From JAXMDT01 sp046348685 (GTDB lineage Bacteria; Pseudomonadota; Alphaproteobacteria; Rickettsiales; UBA998), in contig JAXMDT010000003.1 in the NCBI GenBank assembly GCA_046348685.1, positions 138,919 to 202,918 on the forward strand: a DNA stretch of 64,000 nt. Reading direction: 5' to 3'. This document shows positions 33,520-41,690 of this stretch, piece after piece. Positions within the stretch are counted from its first letter, which is position 1, and each line of letters begins with the position of its first letter. A program made the position numbers and the translations under genes. The notes below the pieces were generated by a model, which made no database searches, was not told the origin of the DNA, and saw only the letters and a program-made list of their open reading frames with translations.

Positions 33520-33816
33520 ATGAACAAGAACGAACTGATTGCCGAAGTTTCCAAAAAGGCGGATGTCACCAAAGCGAAAGCTGCAGAAGCAATTGATGCA
33601 TTCATCGACTGCATCAGCAAGTCGCTGTCTAAAGGTGACGAAGTCCGTCTCGTTGGTTTCGGAACTTTCCTGGTTGCTCACCGCAAAGCTACTGAAGGCC
33701 GCAACCCGCGTACTGGTGCAGTGATCAAGATCGCTGCTTCCAACCAGCCAAAATTCAAAGCTGGTAAAGCGCTGAAAGATGCCGTCAACAAAACGGCTAA
33801 GCGTAAGGCTGCTTAA
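33520..33816 (+). CDS. hup: DNA-binding protein HU
   Basis: 98 residues. Typical HU/IHF fold: MNKNELIAEVSKKADVTKAK, the dimer core, VRLVGFGTFLVAHR, the DNA-binding arm with GRNPRTGAVIKI, and NQPKFKAGKALKDAVN, then a basic tail KTAKRKAA. HU bends and compacts DNA. AAGGAG lies nine bases before the ATG. Codon use is of the highly expressed kind. A terminator follows at once, so it is a single-gene unit. Confidence 0.96.
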   Translation: MNKNELIAEVSKKADVTKAKAAEAIDAFIDCISKSLSKGDEVRLVGFGTFLVAHRKATEGRNPRTGAVIKIAASNQPKFKAGKALKDAVNKTAKRKAA

Positions 33817-33840
33817 TTACTTATTCACGTAATTGAGTTG

Positions 33841-33881
33841 ACAGCGCAGCGTAGCTTTGCTACCTGCGCTGTTCTGCTTTT
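33841..33881 (+). terminator. Terminator after hup
   Basis: ACAGCGCAG (33841-33849) pairs with CTGCGCTGT (33864-33872), with an inner GTAG/CTAC extension and a short loop, followed by a modest T-rich tract. A TATACT (33883-33888) directly after it may be the -10 of the tRNA-Val promoter. Confidence 0.75.
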
Positions 33882-33897
33882 ATATACTGCGAAAGCA

Positions 33898-33973
33898 GGG
33901 CGATTAGCTCAGTTGGTAGAGCATCTCGTTTACACCGAGAGGGTCGGCGGTTCGAGCCCGTCATCGCCCACCA
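33898..33973 (+). tRNA. tRNA-Val (anticodon TAC)
   Basis: 76-base cloverleaf with encoded CCA. Acceptor GGGCGAT/ATCGCCC; anticodon loop TTTACAC on CTCG(T)/CGAG gives TAC, reading GTN valine codons. A TATACT sits 10 bases upstream as a likely -10 box, overlapping the end of the hup terminator region. Confidence 0.97.
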
Positions 33974-33998
33974 GCCTTAAGGCTGGCTTTATATTTTT
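33971..33998 (+). terminator. Terminator after tRNA-Val
   Basis: CCAGCC (33971-33976), TTAA loop, GGCTGG (33981-33986), then CTTTATATTTTT. The stem uses the CCA end of the tRNA. Confidence 0.65.
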
Positions 33999-34045
33999 AG
34001 TATCCCAGAATTTTATTTTTATAAAGCCCGTGACATTCTCAGGGC

Positions 34046-34342
34046 ATGCTTGAAAATACACATACACAAACGAAACGTATTTGGTTGATTATAGGTATCA
34101 TTGCATTGCCGATCATTGGCTACTTGGTTATGCGCATGCTACCACAATCATTCGAAACAGATGGCGATGATACAACATGGCATGTCATAGCTTATTTGAT
34201 GCTGATTGTTGTAGCACTTGGCGTGCCTTTCCTGATGTTAAAAAGCATATTCAAAAGCGCTCATCTTAATGATCGTAGGGAGCCAGAGGTTGAGCTTAAA
34301 GATATTCCCAAAGACAAAGAGCAAATCGCGCGTAAGTCATAG
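34046..34342 (+). CDS. Small two-helix membrane protein
   Basis: 98 residues, family not recognised. Two hydrophobic helices (~11-29, IWLIIGIIALPIIGYLVMRM; ~46-65, VIAYLMLIVVALGVPFLML) are joined by an acidic loop (SFETDGDDTTW) and followed by a charged cytoplasmic tail rich in Lys and Glu. ATG 34046 has CTCAGGG upstream. It lies between two tRNA genes with no partner on its strand. Coding is supported by coherent length and membrane topology only. Confidence 0.55.
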   Translation: MLENTHTQTKRIWLIIGIIALPIIGYLVMRMLPQSFETDGDDTTWHVIAYLMLIVVALGVPFLMLKSIFKSAHLNDRREPEVELKDIPKDKEQIARKS

Positions 34343-34403
34343 ACTTACATCAATGAAGCATTAGCTATTATAAATGCAATATCCGGAATAAATACCGAGA
34401 AAG

Positions 34404-34480
34404 TGGCGGGAGTGACGGGACTCGAACCCGCGGCCTCCTGCGTGACAGGCAGGCGCTCTAACCAACTGAGCTACACCCCC
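34404..34480 (-). tRNA. tRNA-Asp (anticodon GTC)
   Basis: 77-base cloverleaf on the minus strand with encoded CCA. Anticodon loop CTGTCAC on CCTGC/GCAGG gives GTC; discriminator base G73, as required by aspartyl-tRNA synthetase. Acceptor GGGGGTG/CACTCCC. Confidence 0.97.
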
Positions 34481-34639
34481 GAATAAGGGAAGCGGTTACG
34501 TAGCAGGTTAGGGGTGCAATGGCAATACCTAAGTCCGTATGAGCAACCGTCTATCCAGAATTACCCTGAAAATCTTAAAGTTTCCTTTCGTTGCAACAGG
34601 AAAATAAGTAGTCTATATCCCTTGTTTTGGGAAGAATGT

Positions 34640-35551
34640 ATGAAAAACAAGGAAATTAAAGGCCTTTATACTGCACTCGTCACACCATTTAAAAATGGCA
34701 AAGTAGACGAAAGCGCCTATGCGGATTTTGTTGAATGGCAGATTTCTGAAGGAGTTCACGGGCTTGTGCCGTGTGGTACTACAGGTGAATCCCCTACGTT
34801 ATCGCCAGAAGAGCATAACCGGGTGATCGAGCTCTGCATTGAAGTTGCTAAGGGACGGGTTGCAGTAATGGCGGGCACGGGTTCCAATTCGACCGAGGAG
34901 GCTATCGATTTTACCCGTCATGCTGAACAAGCCGGAGCGGATTCGGCCCTTCTTGTCGTTCCTTACTATAATAAGCCGACTCCTGAGGGACTGTACCAGC
35001 ATTTTAAAGCCATTCATGATGCGACGAGCTTACCCTTGGTGCTGTATAATATACCGGGGCGATCTGTAGTGAACATGAGCGATGATCTTATCGCGCGCAT
35101 CGCCGAATTGCCGAGGGTGGCAGGTGTGAAAGACGCAACCGGTGACCTGGCGCGCGTGAGTACGCTGCGTGCGAAGGTAGGAAATAAGCTGGCATTGCTT
35201 TCCGGTGAGGACATGACGGCGGTTGGTTTCAACGCAATGGGTGGGGTAGGATGTATCTCGGTTGCCTCTAACGTAGCACCAAAGCTTTGCGCCGATGTGC
35301 AGAACGCCAGTTTATCAGGTGATTTCAAAAAGGCGCTACAACTCCATGAAAAGCTGATGCCGTTGCATAATGTGATGTTCATCGAGACCAACCCGATGCC
35401 GGTGAAATACGCTGTTTCCCGTATGGGATATTGCAGTGAGGAAATACGCTTGCCATTGGTTATGCCTACGGATGCAACAAAAAAGGCGGTGGACGCGGCG
35501 CTTGCAAAAATGGGCTTGCTTTCCCAAGTGAAGCAGTATGAGTCCGCGTAG
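34640..35551 (+). CDS. dapA: 4-hydroxy-tetrahydrodipicolinate synthase
   Basis: 303 residues. The start at 34640 is chosen over an upstream extension because the family begins with GLYTALVTPF and GGGAAG lies upstream. DapA motifs: GTTGESPTLSPEEH, LVVPYYNKPTPEGLYQHF, LYNIPGRSVVNM (catalytic Tyr) and VAGVKDATGDL (Schiff-base Lys). It condenses pyruvate with aspartate semialdehyde at the start of lysine and meso-diaminopimelate synthesis. Its last 14 bases overlap smpB in another frame, a close arrangement that implies cotranscription. Confidence 0.95.
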   Translation: MKNKEIKGLYTALVTPFKNGKVDESAYADFVEWQISEGVHGLVPCGTTGESPTLSPEEHNRVIELCIEVAKGRVAVMAGTGSNSTEEAIDFTRHAEQAGADSALLVVPYYNKPTPEGLYQHFKAIHDATSLPLVLYNIPGRSVVNMSDDLIARIAELPRVAGVKDATGDLARVSTLRAKVGNKLALLSGEDMTAVGFNAMGGVGCISVASNVAPKLCADVQNASLSGDFKKALQLHEKLMPLHNVMFIETNPMPVKYAVSRMGYCSEEIRLPLVMPTDATKKAVDAALAKMGLLSQVKQYESA

Positions 35552-36008
35552 CCAGAAAGCATTCAGCATTCAGAATAAGAAAGCCCGATTCAATTACTTC
35601 ATCGAAGAAGAATTTGAAGCCGGAATCGTATTGACTGGCACTGAAGTCAAATCCGTTCGTAACGGTAAAGTGAACATCGAAGAATCTTATGCTGCTGAGC
35701 AGGGCGGAGAAATCTGGCTGATCAATGCTACGATTCAGGAATTCGAAGGCGGCAACCGTCTGAACCATGAGCCGCGCCGCCACCGCAAACTGCTTTTAAA
35801 GAAAAAAGAAATCAACAAATTGATCGGTGCTTTGCGTATCAAAGGCAAGACGCTCGTGCCGACTGCACTTTATATCAATGCCAAAGGACTGGTGAAAGTG
35901 AAGATCGGTCTTGGAGTTGGTAAAAAAGAATACGACAAACGCCAGACGATTAAAGAACGCGATTGGCAGCGGCAGAAATCCGCTGCCATGAAAAAACGGC
36001 CTATCTAG
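35538..36008 (+). CDS. smpB: SsrA-binding protein SmpB
   Basis: 156 residues, complete. The beta-barrel core carries KARFNYFIEEEFEAGIVLTGTEVKS, IEESYAAE, EIWLINATI and PRRHRKLLLKKKEI, and the C-terminal tail GKKEYDKRQTIKERDWQRQK mimics the codon-anticodon pair in the ribosome. SmpB escorts tmRNA to stalled ribosomes for trans-translation. It overlaps dapA by 14 bp at its start and the convergent potassium-transporter gene by 4 bp at its end. No tmRNA gene is seen in the window. Confidence 0.96.
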   Translation: MSPRSQKAFSIQNKKARFNYFIEEEFEAGIVLTGTEVKSVRNGKVNIEESYAAEQGGEIWLINATIQEFEGGNRLNHEPRRHRKLLLKKKEINKLIGALRIKGKTLVPTALYINAKGLVKVKIGLGVGKKEYDKRQTIKERDWQRQKSAAMKKRPI

Positions 36009-37453
36009 CCTTTCCAGAAGCGGGGCACAAAAAGGATCATCACGGTAAAGAGTTCTAGACGTCCAAGGAACATCGCCAAGGTGACCACCCATTTCGCGCC
36101 TGGCGTAAGTCCTGAAAAATTACCTGCAGGTCCAATTTCTGGGCTTAGTCCTACGCCAACGCCCGCCATGCCTTGGGCAACCGCGCTCATGCTGGTGAGA
36201 AACTCCATCCCGAATAATGAACCGAGAGCCGCTAACGTCACGAGTGTGAAGAGATAGACGATAATAAAAATCAAAACTGAGGATTCCACGCTTTCCGGCA
36301 CTGGCTTATTGCCAAAGCGAACTACAAAAATGCCATGCGGTTTTAAAATGCGCATGAATTGCGCCTTCAGTGAGCCAAAAAAGATCATGAAGCGGTAAGC
36401 TTTAATACCGCCTGAGGTTGAGCCTGTGCATCCGCCTAACGTCAAATAAATGAAAAATAGCGTTGTTGTGAACGACCCCCAAGTTGAAAAGTCGGTAGAG
36501 GTAAAGCCCGTAGCAGTGATAAGCGACACCACATTGAATGTCGTATAGCGTACGGCAGTCATCATCGGCATATTGTGTACGTACATCAGATATAGAGTAG
36601 GAATTGTTATCGCCATGAAAACCATACGCAGAAAGAACTGCACTTGCGGATCCTTGAAAAAGGCATGCGTTTCGCCGCGGAAGGTACGGTAATAAAGAAT
36701 GATAGGGAGTGCGGCGGACAGCATGGAAACGGTGCCGACAAACTCGATCAACGCGGAGTTGTAATAACCTACAGATTTATCATGTGTTGAAAAACCTCCT
36801 GTCGCAATGGCTGCGAGCGCATGGCAAATAGCATCGAAACCGTTCATCCCCGCCAGCCAGAAACAGAAGGCTGATGTTGCAGTTAATGACAGGATTACAA
36901 CGGAAATAACGCCTGCGGTTTGCGCTGTGCGCGGAAAGGCTTTCTCACCCTGATCGGAGGATTCCGTTTTGAAGAGTTGCATTCCTCCGACGCGCATCAT
37001 CGGAAGCACCGCAAGTGTGAACACAACGATACCAATGCCGCCAATGCCATTGCTGAGCGCTCGCCATAGCAAAATACCGGGTGGGGTAGTGTCCAGGCCA
37101 TTAATCACAGTGGCGCCTGTAGTAGTAAGCCCAGAAGTGATCTCAAAGACCGCATCGGTAAAGCTGAGATGCAGGCCGGAAAATAAGAACGGGAGACAAC
37201 CAAAAATAATCGCTGCCACGTAGGACATGGTAGTGAACAAAAACGCCTGCCGGATGCTCATGGTCATTTCAACGCCGCGATGAGTAAAATAAAGTGACAT
37301 GCCGACGAATCCCGTCACCATCGAAGAAATTGCAAAAACGCGCCAATCGTCGTGCCCATGGTAGAGATCGACAAGCATTGGCAGGAGCATGATGCCGGCA
37401 TAAATGGTCAGAATAATACCGAGCACGTAGAAAATTGGCTGCAGGAGTTTCAT
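36005..37453 (-). CDS. trkH: TrkH-family potassium uptake protein
   Basis: 482 residues, ~10-12 hydrophobic helices arranged as four M1-P-M2 repeats. The four filter loops are readable: SGLTTTGATV, AAIATGGFSTHD, LITATGFTSTD and AGVGVGLSPE, each with the central Gly that lines the potassium path. TrkH imports potassium and is normally gated by cytoplasmic TrkA, which is not in the window. The start codon overlaps the stop of the upstream ubiH-type gene by one base, so the two are translationally coupled; the final codons overlap smpB. Confidence 0.93.
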   Translation of the reverse strand: MKLLQPIFYVLGIILTIYAGIMLLPMLVDLYHGHDDWRVFAISSMVTGFVGMSLYFTHRGVEMTMSIRQAFLFTTMSYVAAIIFGCLPFLFSGLHLSFTDAVFEITSGLTTTGATVINGLDTTPPGILLWRALSNGIGGIGIVVFTLAVLPMMRVGGMQLFKTESSDQGEKAFPRTAQTAGVISVVILSLTATSAFCFWLAGMNGFDAICHALAAIATGGFSTHDKSVGYYNSALIEFVGTVSMLSAALPIILYYRTFRGETHAFFKDPQVQFFLRMVFMAITIPTLYLMYVHNMPMMTAVRYTTFNVVSLITATGFTSTDFSTWGSFTTTLFFIYLTLGGCTGSTSGGIKAYRFMIFFGSLKAQFMRILKPHGIFVVRFGNKPVPESVESSVLIFIIVYLFTLVTLAALGSLFGMEFLTSMSAVAQGMAGVGVGLSPEIGPAGNFSGLTPGAKWVVTLAMFLGRLELFTVMILFVPRFWKG

Positions 37454-38685
37454 CAGGCAGCTTTCGATTCCGGTTGCAGCATACGCGGTAAGTCACCCTG
37501 CATTCCCATCGCGGTTTGCATGAACATTTGCTTAAGCGGAGAAAAACGCTGGAATGTGCTTAGACCGAGGCGGCGTACAAGCCGTGTCAAAGGGCGATTC
37601 GTCGAGAACAAGCGGTTCAGCCCATCCGTCACTGCTGCCATGCTCCACGCATCAAACTTCCTCCATTGCTGATAATGCTCCAAGGCTGTCAGGCTGCCGA
37701 GGTCCAGCCCGAGTTTTTTCTGATTAGCAATAATATCAGTCATGACCGCAACATCGCGATAGCCTAGATTGACGCCCTGGCCGGCAATAGGATGAATGCC
37801 ATGCGCAGAGTCGCCAATTAAAGCGGCGCGTTCAACGTAATACTTATCTGCTTGAATGAGGGCGAGGGGATAAGCGTGCCTTTTACCCTGTATAATGCAT
37901 GAACCAAGATAACCTTTTAAACGCGCCTCTAACTCTTCGATAAACGCTTCCTCAGGCAGTTGCATGATATGTTTTGCCATTGCATGCGGTTCTGTCCAGA
38001 CAACCGCAGTGCGGTCTTCAGTCATTGGCAGCAAGGCAAGGGGGCCTGCAGGTAGGAATTGCTCAACGGCAATGCCGTGATGCGGTTGGCTATGCTTGAC
38101 AGTCGCAACTATGGCGGTTTGTCCATATTCCGTGATGCGATGCCCTACAGCAAGCATCTCTCGCGTTTGTGAGAATTTTCCATCCGCGGCCAACAACAGG
38201 GAAGAGCGAATCGTGCGGCCATCTTTTAGCGTACTGATCCGATGGTTATCCGCCGCCGTTGTTGATTCAAGTTCCGTCTGCGGCAGATACGTAATATTTG
38301 AATTATTCATAACCGCGCGTAATAAAGTCTGACGCAGAAAAACATTAGGAAGCATATAGCCGAACGGTTCGCTGCCGACCTCTGTATGCGAAAAGTGTAC
38401 AAGTGCGGGCGAATCCTCATCCACCACGCGGATATCATTCATGGGGCCAGCATGCGGGAGCAATGTTTCCCATATTCCAATATGTTTCATTACCTGCACG
38501 GATGCATGTGAAATAGCGCTGACGCGGCCATCATATTCCAGGGCAAGCACGTTTTCCGGCGTATCACGTTCGACGATTACCGAGCGTATGCCCTCTTTAG
38601 ACAAAGCGAGCGCTTGCGCCGCTCCAACCAGTCCCGCGCCGATAATCAGAATGTCCGCCTCAATGTCTCTCATGGCGGGAATCAT
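37453..38685 (-). CDS. UbiH/UbiF-family FAD-dependent hydroxylase
   Basis: 410 residues. N-terminal Rossmann motif DILIIGAGLVGAAQALALS with the adenine-binding VIVERD; the DG motif LLLAADGKFSQTRE in the middle; and GDSAHGIHPIAGQGVNLGYRD, the GD motif with the UbiH/COQ6 signature. Such flavin monooxygenases hydroxylate the aromatic ring during ubiquinone synthesis; the exact carbon (UbiH, UbiF or UbiL type) cannot be decided. An in-frame ATG at 38673 is an alternative start. It is coupled to trkH downstream and preceded by bolA 23 bp upstream on the same strand. Confidence 0.9.
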   Translation of the reverse strand: MIPAMRDIEADILIIGAGLVGAAQALALSKEGIRSVIVERDTPENVLALEYDGRVSAISHASVQVMKHIGIWETLLPHAGPMNDIRVVDEDSPALVHFSHTEVGSEPFGYMLPNVFLRQTLLRAVMNNSNITYLPQTELESTTAADNHRISTLKDGRTIRSSLLLAADGKFSQTREMLAVGHRITEYGQTAIVATVKHSQPHHGIAVEQFLPAGPLALLPMTEDRTAVVWTEPHAMAKHIMQLPEEAFIEELEARLKGYLGSCIIQGKRHAYPLALIQADKYYVERAALIGDSAHGIHPIAGQGVNLGYRDVAVMTDIIANQKKLGLDLGSLTALEHYQQWRKFDAWSMAAVTDGLNRLFSTNRPLTRLVRRLGLSTFQRFSPLKQMFMQTAMGMQGDLPRMLQPESKAA

Positions 38686-38708
38686 AGTCTCTTTCTAGGT
38701 ATTGTAAA

Positions 38709-38975
38709 TTATTCTCCCGGCGCCCTGGCATCGACCTGCAGGGCGTGAATGCCGCCGGAAAGCTCATGTTTTAATGCATCATAGACCATTCGGTGGCGCT
38801 CCACGCGGCGTTTGCCCTGAAACGTATCCGCCACAATCTTCACCTGGAAATGGCTTTCGCCGCTGCCGTCGTGTCCTGCATGGCCGAGATGCTTTGCCGA
38901 ATCATTGATAACGGTCAGCGAGAGCGGGGAAAATGCTGCCGTCAACTTGTTTTTTAAACGTTCTTCCATGGTCAT
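38709..38975 (-). CDS. bolA: BolA family protein
   Basis: 88 residues. BolA/IbaG-like fold: MEERLKNKLTAAFSPLSLTV, SAKHLGHAGHDGSGESHFQVKIV with the conserved His pair and SHF motif, FQGKRRVERHRMVYDALKHEL and the GIHALQVDA end. BolA proteins bind glutaredoxins through shared [2Fe-2S] clusters. ATGs at 38975 and 38969 are both possible starts. It is divergent from the J-domain gene with 39 bp between, an arrangement common in alphaproteobacteria next to cobS/cobT. Confidence 0.92.
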   Translation of the reverse strand: MTMEERLKNKLTAAFSPLSLTVINDSAKHLGHAGHDGSGESHFQVKIVADTFQGKRRVERHRMVYDALKHELSGGIHALQVDARAPGE

Positions 38976-39014
38976 AGTCTTGAAAACCGAAGCAAAATTG
39001 ACGATAATGCTTGT

Positions 39015-39554
39015 ATGCCAAGACGAAAGGAAAAGCCAGTAGAAGAACCGTTCCGTGCCTGCGATTCCGAGGGTTGCGCGGCACACGCAGGCTACCGGGC
39101 GCCAAAATCGAAAGAAGACAATCACGGCTTTTTCTGGTTTTGCCTGGACCATGTGCGGGAATACAATCAAAAATGGGACTATTTCGCCGGTATGGGTCCG
39201 GATGAGATTGAAGCATTTCGCCGCGATGCCGTTATAGGCCACCGACCGACCTGGTACATGAGCAGCAATGGCAGCCGCACCCCGGCGCATCTAGGCAGTG
39301 CATTACGACGATTCTTCTTTTTTGAAGAGCAGGACTACATTGCGCCGCCGATTCCTTCCGGGCTTCGCAAAGCGCTCTCTATCCTTGACCTGGAGCACCC
39401 TACCTCTAAAAAAACAATCAAATCGACCTATAAAAAGCTAGTTAAGCGCTATCATCCTGATGTGAACCAAGGGGATAATACGGCCGCGGAGCGTTTTAAA
39501 AGCATCAACGAAGCGTATCACCAGCTGATGGAATCCTATCCGGAAGTTGCCTGA
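39015..39554 (+). CDS. DnaJ-domain protein with N-terminal cysteine motif
   Basis: 179 residues. The N-terminal part has CDSEGCAAHAGYRAPK and a FCLDHVREYN block, a Cys/His arrangement that could bind zinc. The C-terminal ~60 residues form a J domain (ALSILDLEHPTSKKTIKSTYKKLVKRYHPDVNQG), with the HPD tripeptide that stimulates DnaK ATPase. Alphaproteobacteria commonly carry this gene between bolA and cobS. Its specific client is unknown; the neighbours suggest a role near the cobaltochelatase-type AAA protein, but that is inference. Confidence 0.88.
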   Translation: MPRRKEKPVEEPFRACDSEGCAAHAGYRAPKSKEDNHGFFWFCLDHVREYNQKWDYFAGMGPDEIEAFRRDAVIGHRPTWYMSSNGSRTPAHLGSALRRFFFFEEQDYIAPPIPSGLRKALSILDLEHPTSKKTIKSTYKKLVKRYHPDVNQGDNTAAERFKSINEAYHQLMESYPEVA

Positions 39555-39606
39555 TTTTTGTAAGTAAATGCTTTGCTTTCCGGGCAATCTAGGCTATGCG
39601 AAAAGC

Positions 39607-40602
39607 ATGGTTACCGCTAAACCCAAAATCGCTGAAAAAGCACCGCTGCCCGTTATCGAAGGCGCGGCGTGGATGGCGGCGCGCGATGTTTTTGATATAG
39701 ATAGCGACGTGAAAGTTCCGGTCCTATCCGAGCAGAGCGAGTATGTGCCTGCTAAAGATAGCTCTTACCAGTTTGATAAGGAAACGACGCTCGCCATACT
39801 TGCCGGATTTACTCATCGTAAGAATGTTCTGGTACAAGGCTATCATGGCACCGGTAAATCGAGTCACGTTGAGCAGGTGGCGGCGCGCCTGAATTGGCCG
39901 CTGATTCGCATCAACCTTGATGGGCATGTCAGCCGTGTGGATCTGATTGGCCGTGACATGATCGTTCTCAAAGACGGCAAGCAGATAACCGAATTCGTCG
40001 AGGGAATGATTCCATGGGCGATTCAACGCCGTATGGCTCTCGTTTTCGATGAATACGATGCGGCGCGTCCGGATGTCATGTTCGTGCTGCAGCGCGTGCT
40101 CGAAACCGAAGGTAAGTTGACGTTGCTCGATCAGAATCGCGTGCTGCATGCCCACCCGGGATTCCGCTTGTTTGCGACCGCAAACACTGTTGGGCTTGGC
40201 GATGCAAGCGGTCTGTATCATGGTACAAACCCTATCAACCAGGGGCAGATGGACCGCTGGCACATCGTGGCGACGCTAAACTATCTGCCGGAAGAGGTCG
40301 AACAGAATATTGTTCTTGCTAAAGTTCCTGCAATGGATACTTCCAAAGGCAAAGAGGAAATCCGAAGCATGGTAAAAATGGCGGGGCTTACACGCATTGC
40401 TTTTGCCAACGGTGATATTTCAACCGTCATGTCGCCGCGCACAGTGATCCACTGGGCAGAAAATATGGCTATTTTTGGAGATCGGGAATTAGCGTTCCGC
40501 TATGCATTCATGAACAAATGCGATGAATCAGAGCGCCCGGTTATCGCAGAATTCTACCAACGCGTATTCGATGTGCAATTGCCTGAAATGATTTCCCTCT
40601 AG
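39607..40602 (+). CDS. cobS: CobS-type AAA+ ATPase (cobaltochelatase subunit)
   Basis: 331 residues, matching the family (~330). The start at 39607 is chosen by length and similarity; the longer frame to 39568 is unlikely. Walker A GYHGTGKSSH (~78-87), Walker B LVFDEYDAARPD, sensor region GFRLFATANTVGLGDASGLYHG, and a C-terminal helical domain. CobS and CobT form the chaperone-like ATPase pair that drives cobalt insertion by CobN in aerobic cobalamin synthesis, but homologues occur in genomes without cobN. cobT lies 5.4 kb away on the other strand; in many alphaproteobacteria it follows cobS directly. Confidence 0.92.
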   Translation: MVTAKPKIAEKAPLPVIEGAAWMAARDVFDIDSDVKVPVLSEQSEYVPAKDSSYQFDKETTLAILAGFTHRKNVLVQGYHGTGKSSHVEQVAARLNWPLIRINLDGHVSRVDLIGRDMIVLKDGKQITEFVEGMIPWAIQRRMALVFDEYDAARPDVMFVLQRVLETEGKLTLLDQNRVLHAHPGFRLFATANTVGLGDASGLYHGTNPINQGQMDRWHIVATLNYLPEEVEQNIVLAKVPAMDTSKGKEEIRSMVKMAGLTRIAFANGDISTVMSPRTVIHWAENMAIFGDRELAFRYAFMNKCDESERPVIAEFYQRVFDVQLPEMISL

Positions 40603-40607
40603 TCCCT

Positions 40608-41231
40608 ATGGACATCGCCTTTCTCAAATCCGCTTTTATTACGCTGTTCGTCGCGATCGATCCGCCCGGACTCGCAACGATCTTCCTTGGATTGACCGCT
40701 TCGATGAGTGCGATCTCGCGCAAGAAGACGGCGTACCAGGCCGTGATCATCGCATTTTGTATTCTGGCAGCGGCAGCGTTAGGCGGCCAGGCGCTGCTTA
40801 ATGCGTTGTCGATCAGTATCCCAGCGTTCAAGATAGCTGGCGGGTTGCTGCTATTTTATATCGCGGCTGAAATGGTGTTCGAGCATCGCACGCCACGTAA
40901 GAACGAGGCGGCAGAAACGACCATCGTCGAAGATGCGCCGCATAATATTGCCGCCTTTCCGCTAGCCATTCCCCTCATGGCTGGCCCCGGCGCGATTACG
41001 GCGACGATCCTGCTCGCCAGCAATACCCACGGCAATATCGTTGATCTGATTGCCCTGATCGTTATTATCGGAGTGATTATAGGCTCCTGCCTACTGACCT
41101 TTTTAATGGCCGAGCCTATCAACCGCTTACTCGGAGTGACCGGAAGAGTGGTACTTTCCAGGCTCTTAGGAGTCTTACTGGCGGCTATGGCTGTTCAGAT
41201 CGTAGGGGATGGGGTTCTAGCGTTTAGTTAG
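40608..41231 (+). CDS. MarC family integral membrane protein
   Basis: 207 residues, six hydrophobic helices. MarC/YhgN motifs: FVAIDPPGLATIFLGLTA at the N-terminus, IAGGLLLFYIAAEMVF, and AAFPLAIPLMAGPGAITATILLA in the middle. Despite the name (multiple antibiotic resistance locus) the family's role is unknown and it is not needed for that resistance in E. coli. It starts 5 bp after cobS, so it is cotranscribed with it. A terminator-like hairpin overlaps its stop codon. Confidence 0.9.
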   Translation: MDIAFLKSAFITLFVAIDPPGLATIFLGLTASMSAISRKKTAYQAVIIAFCILAAAALGGQALLNALSISIPAFKIAGGLLLFYIAAEMVFEHRTPRKNEAAETTIVEDAPHNIAAFPLAIPLMAGPGAITATILLASNTHGNIVDLIALIVIIGVIIGSCLLTFLMAEPINRLLGVTGRVVLSRLLGVLLAAMAVQIVGDGVLAFS

Positions 41232-41250
41232 TAAAGACGCTGATTTTTAA
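41219..41250 (+). terminator. Terminator-like hairpin at the end of marC-type gene
   Basis: AGCGTTT (41219-41225) pairs with AGACGCT (41235-41241, one G:T pair) followed by GATTTTTAA. The stem begins inside the last codons of the gene. Confidence 0.5.
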
Positions 41251-41307
41251 TATAATTGTAATACAAAGTTATATCAGGCTTGATACATTGTTTTAGGGAG
41301 AAAAACG

Positions 41308-41682
41308 ATGACAACATTATATTATAAAAACACTGGCGGCGGCTTGGTAAACGGTATTGAGCACGATGCAGCTACCAGCACAGGCAAGGTTTTACTCACA
41401 ATGGCAGCCAATCCTACCGAAGTTGCAGAGAAATTAAGCGATCGTGGTATTAAATGCAGAGCAAATGCTGGTATTTATCAAAATGGAAGCGCTCACCTGC
41501 ATGTTGATGTAGAAGACACATCATTATTGGATTTGCAAGATGCAATCGTAATGTCTGGATTAACCGCGAATACTAAAGGTGATTTGTGGACGCCAGGCGT
41601 TGAAGTGAATCATGCTGCGCCTGATAGTTGGGCAGCAGATATAAAAGCCGGGCAACCTAAAGGTTGGGGTATAAGTACTTAA
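41308..41682 (+). CDS. Hypothetical protein
   Basis: 124 residues, no family recognised. AGGGAG eight bases before the ATG supports translation. The sequence is acidic-neutral with alternating short helices and strands (KVLLTMAANPTEVAEKLSDRGI, HLHVDVEDTSLLDLQDAIVMSG), no signal peptide and no transmembrane segment. It is more AT-rich than its neighbours, with an AT-rich 76-bp upstream gap. It converges on bdhA with 8 bp between. Alone on its strand, it may be a recently acquired or fast-evolving gene. Confidence 0.6.
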   Translation: MTTLYYKNTGGGLVNGIEHDAATSTGKVLLTMAANPTEVAEKLSDRGIKCRANAGIYQNGSAHLHVDVEDTSLLDLQDAIVMSGLTANTKGDLWTPGVEVNHAAPDSWAADIKAGQPKGWGIST

Positions 41683-41690
41683 TTTAAGCT

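Noticed and set aside
38976..39290. Upstream extension of the bolA frame to 39290
   Set aside because: The extra ~105 residues are antisense to the J-domain gene; the BolA domain starts at 38975.
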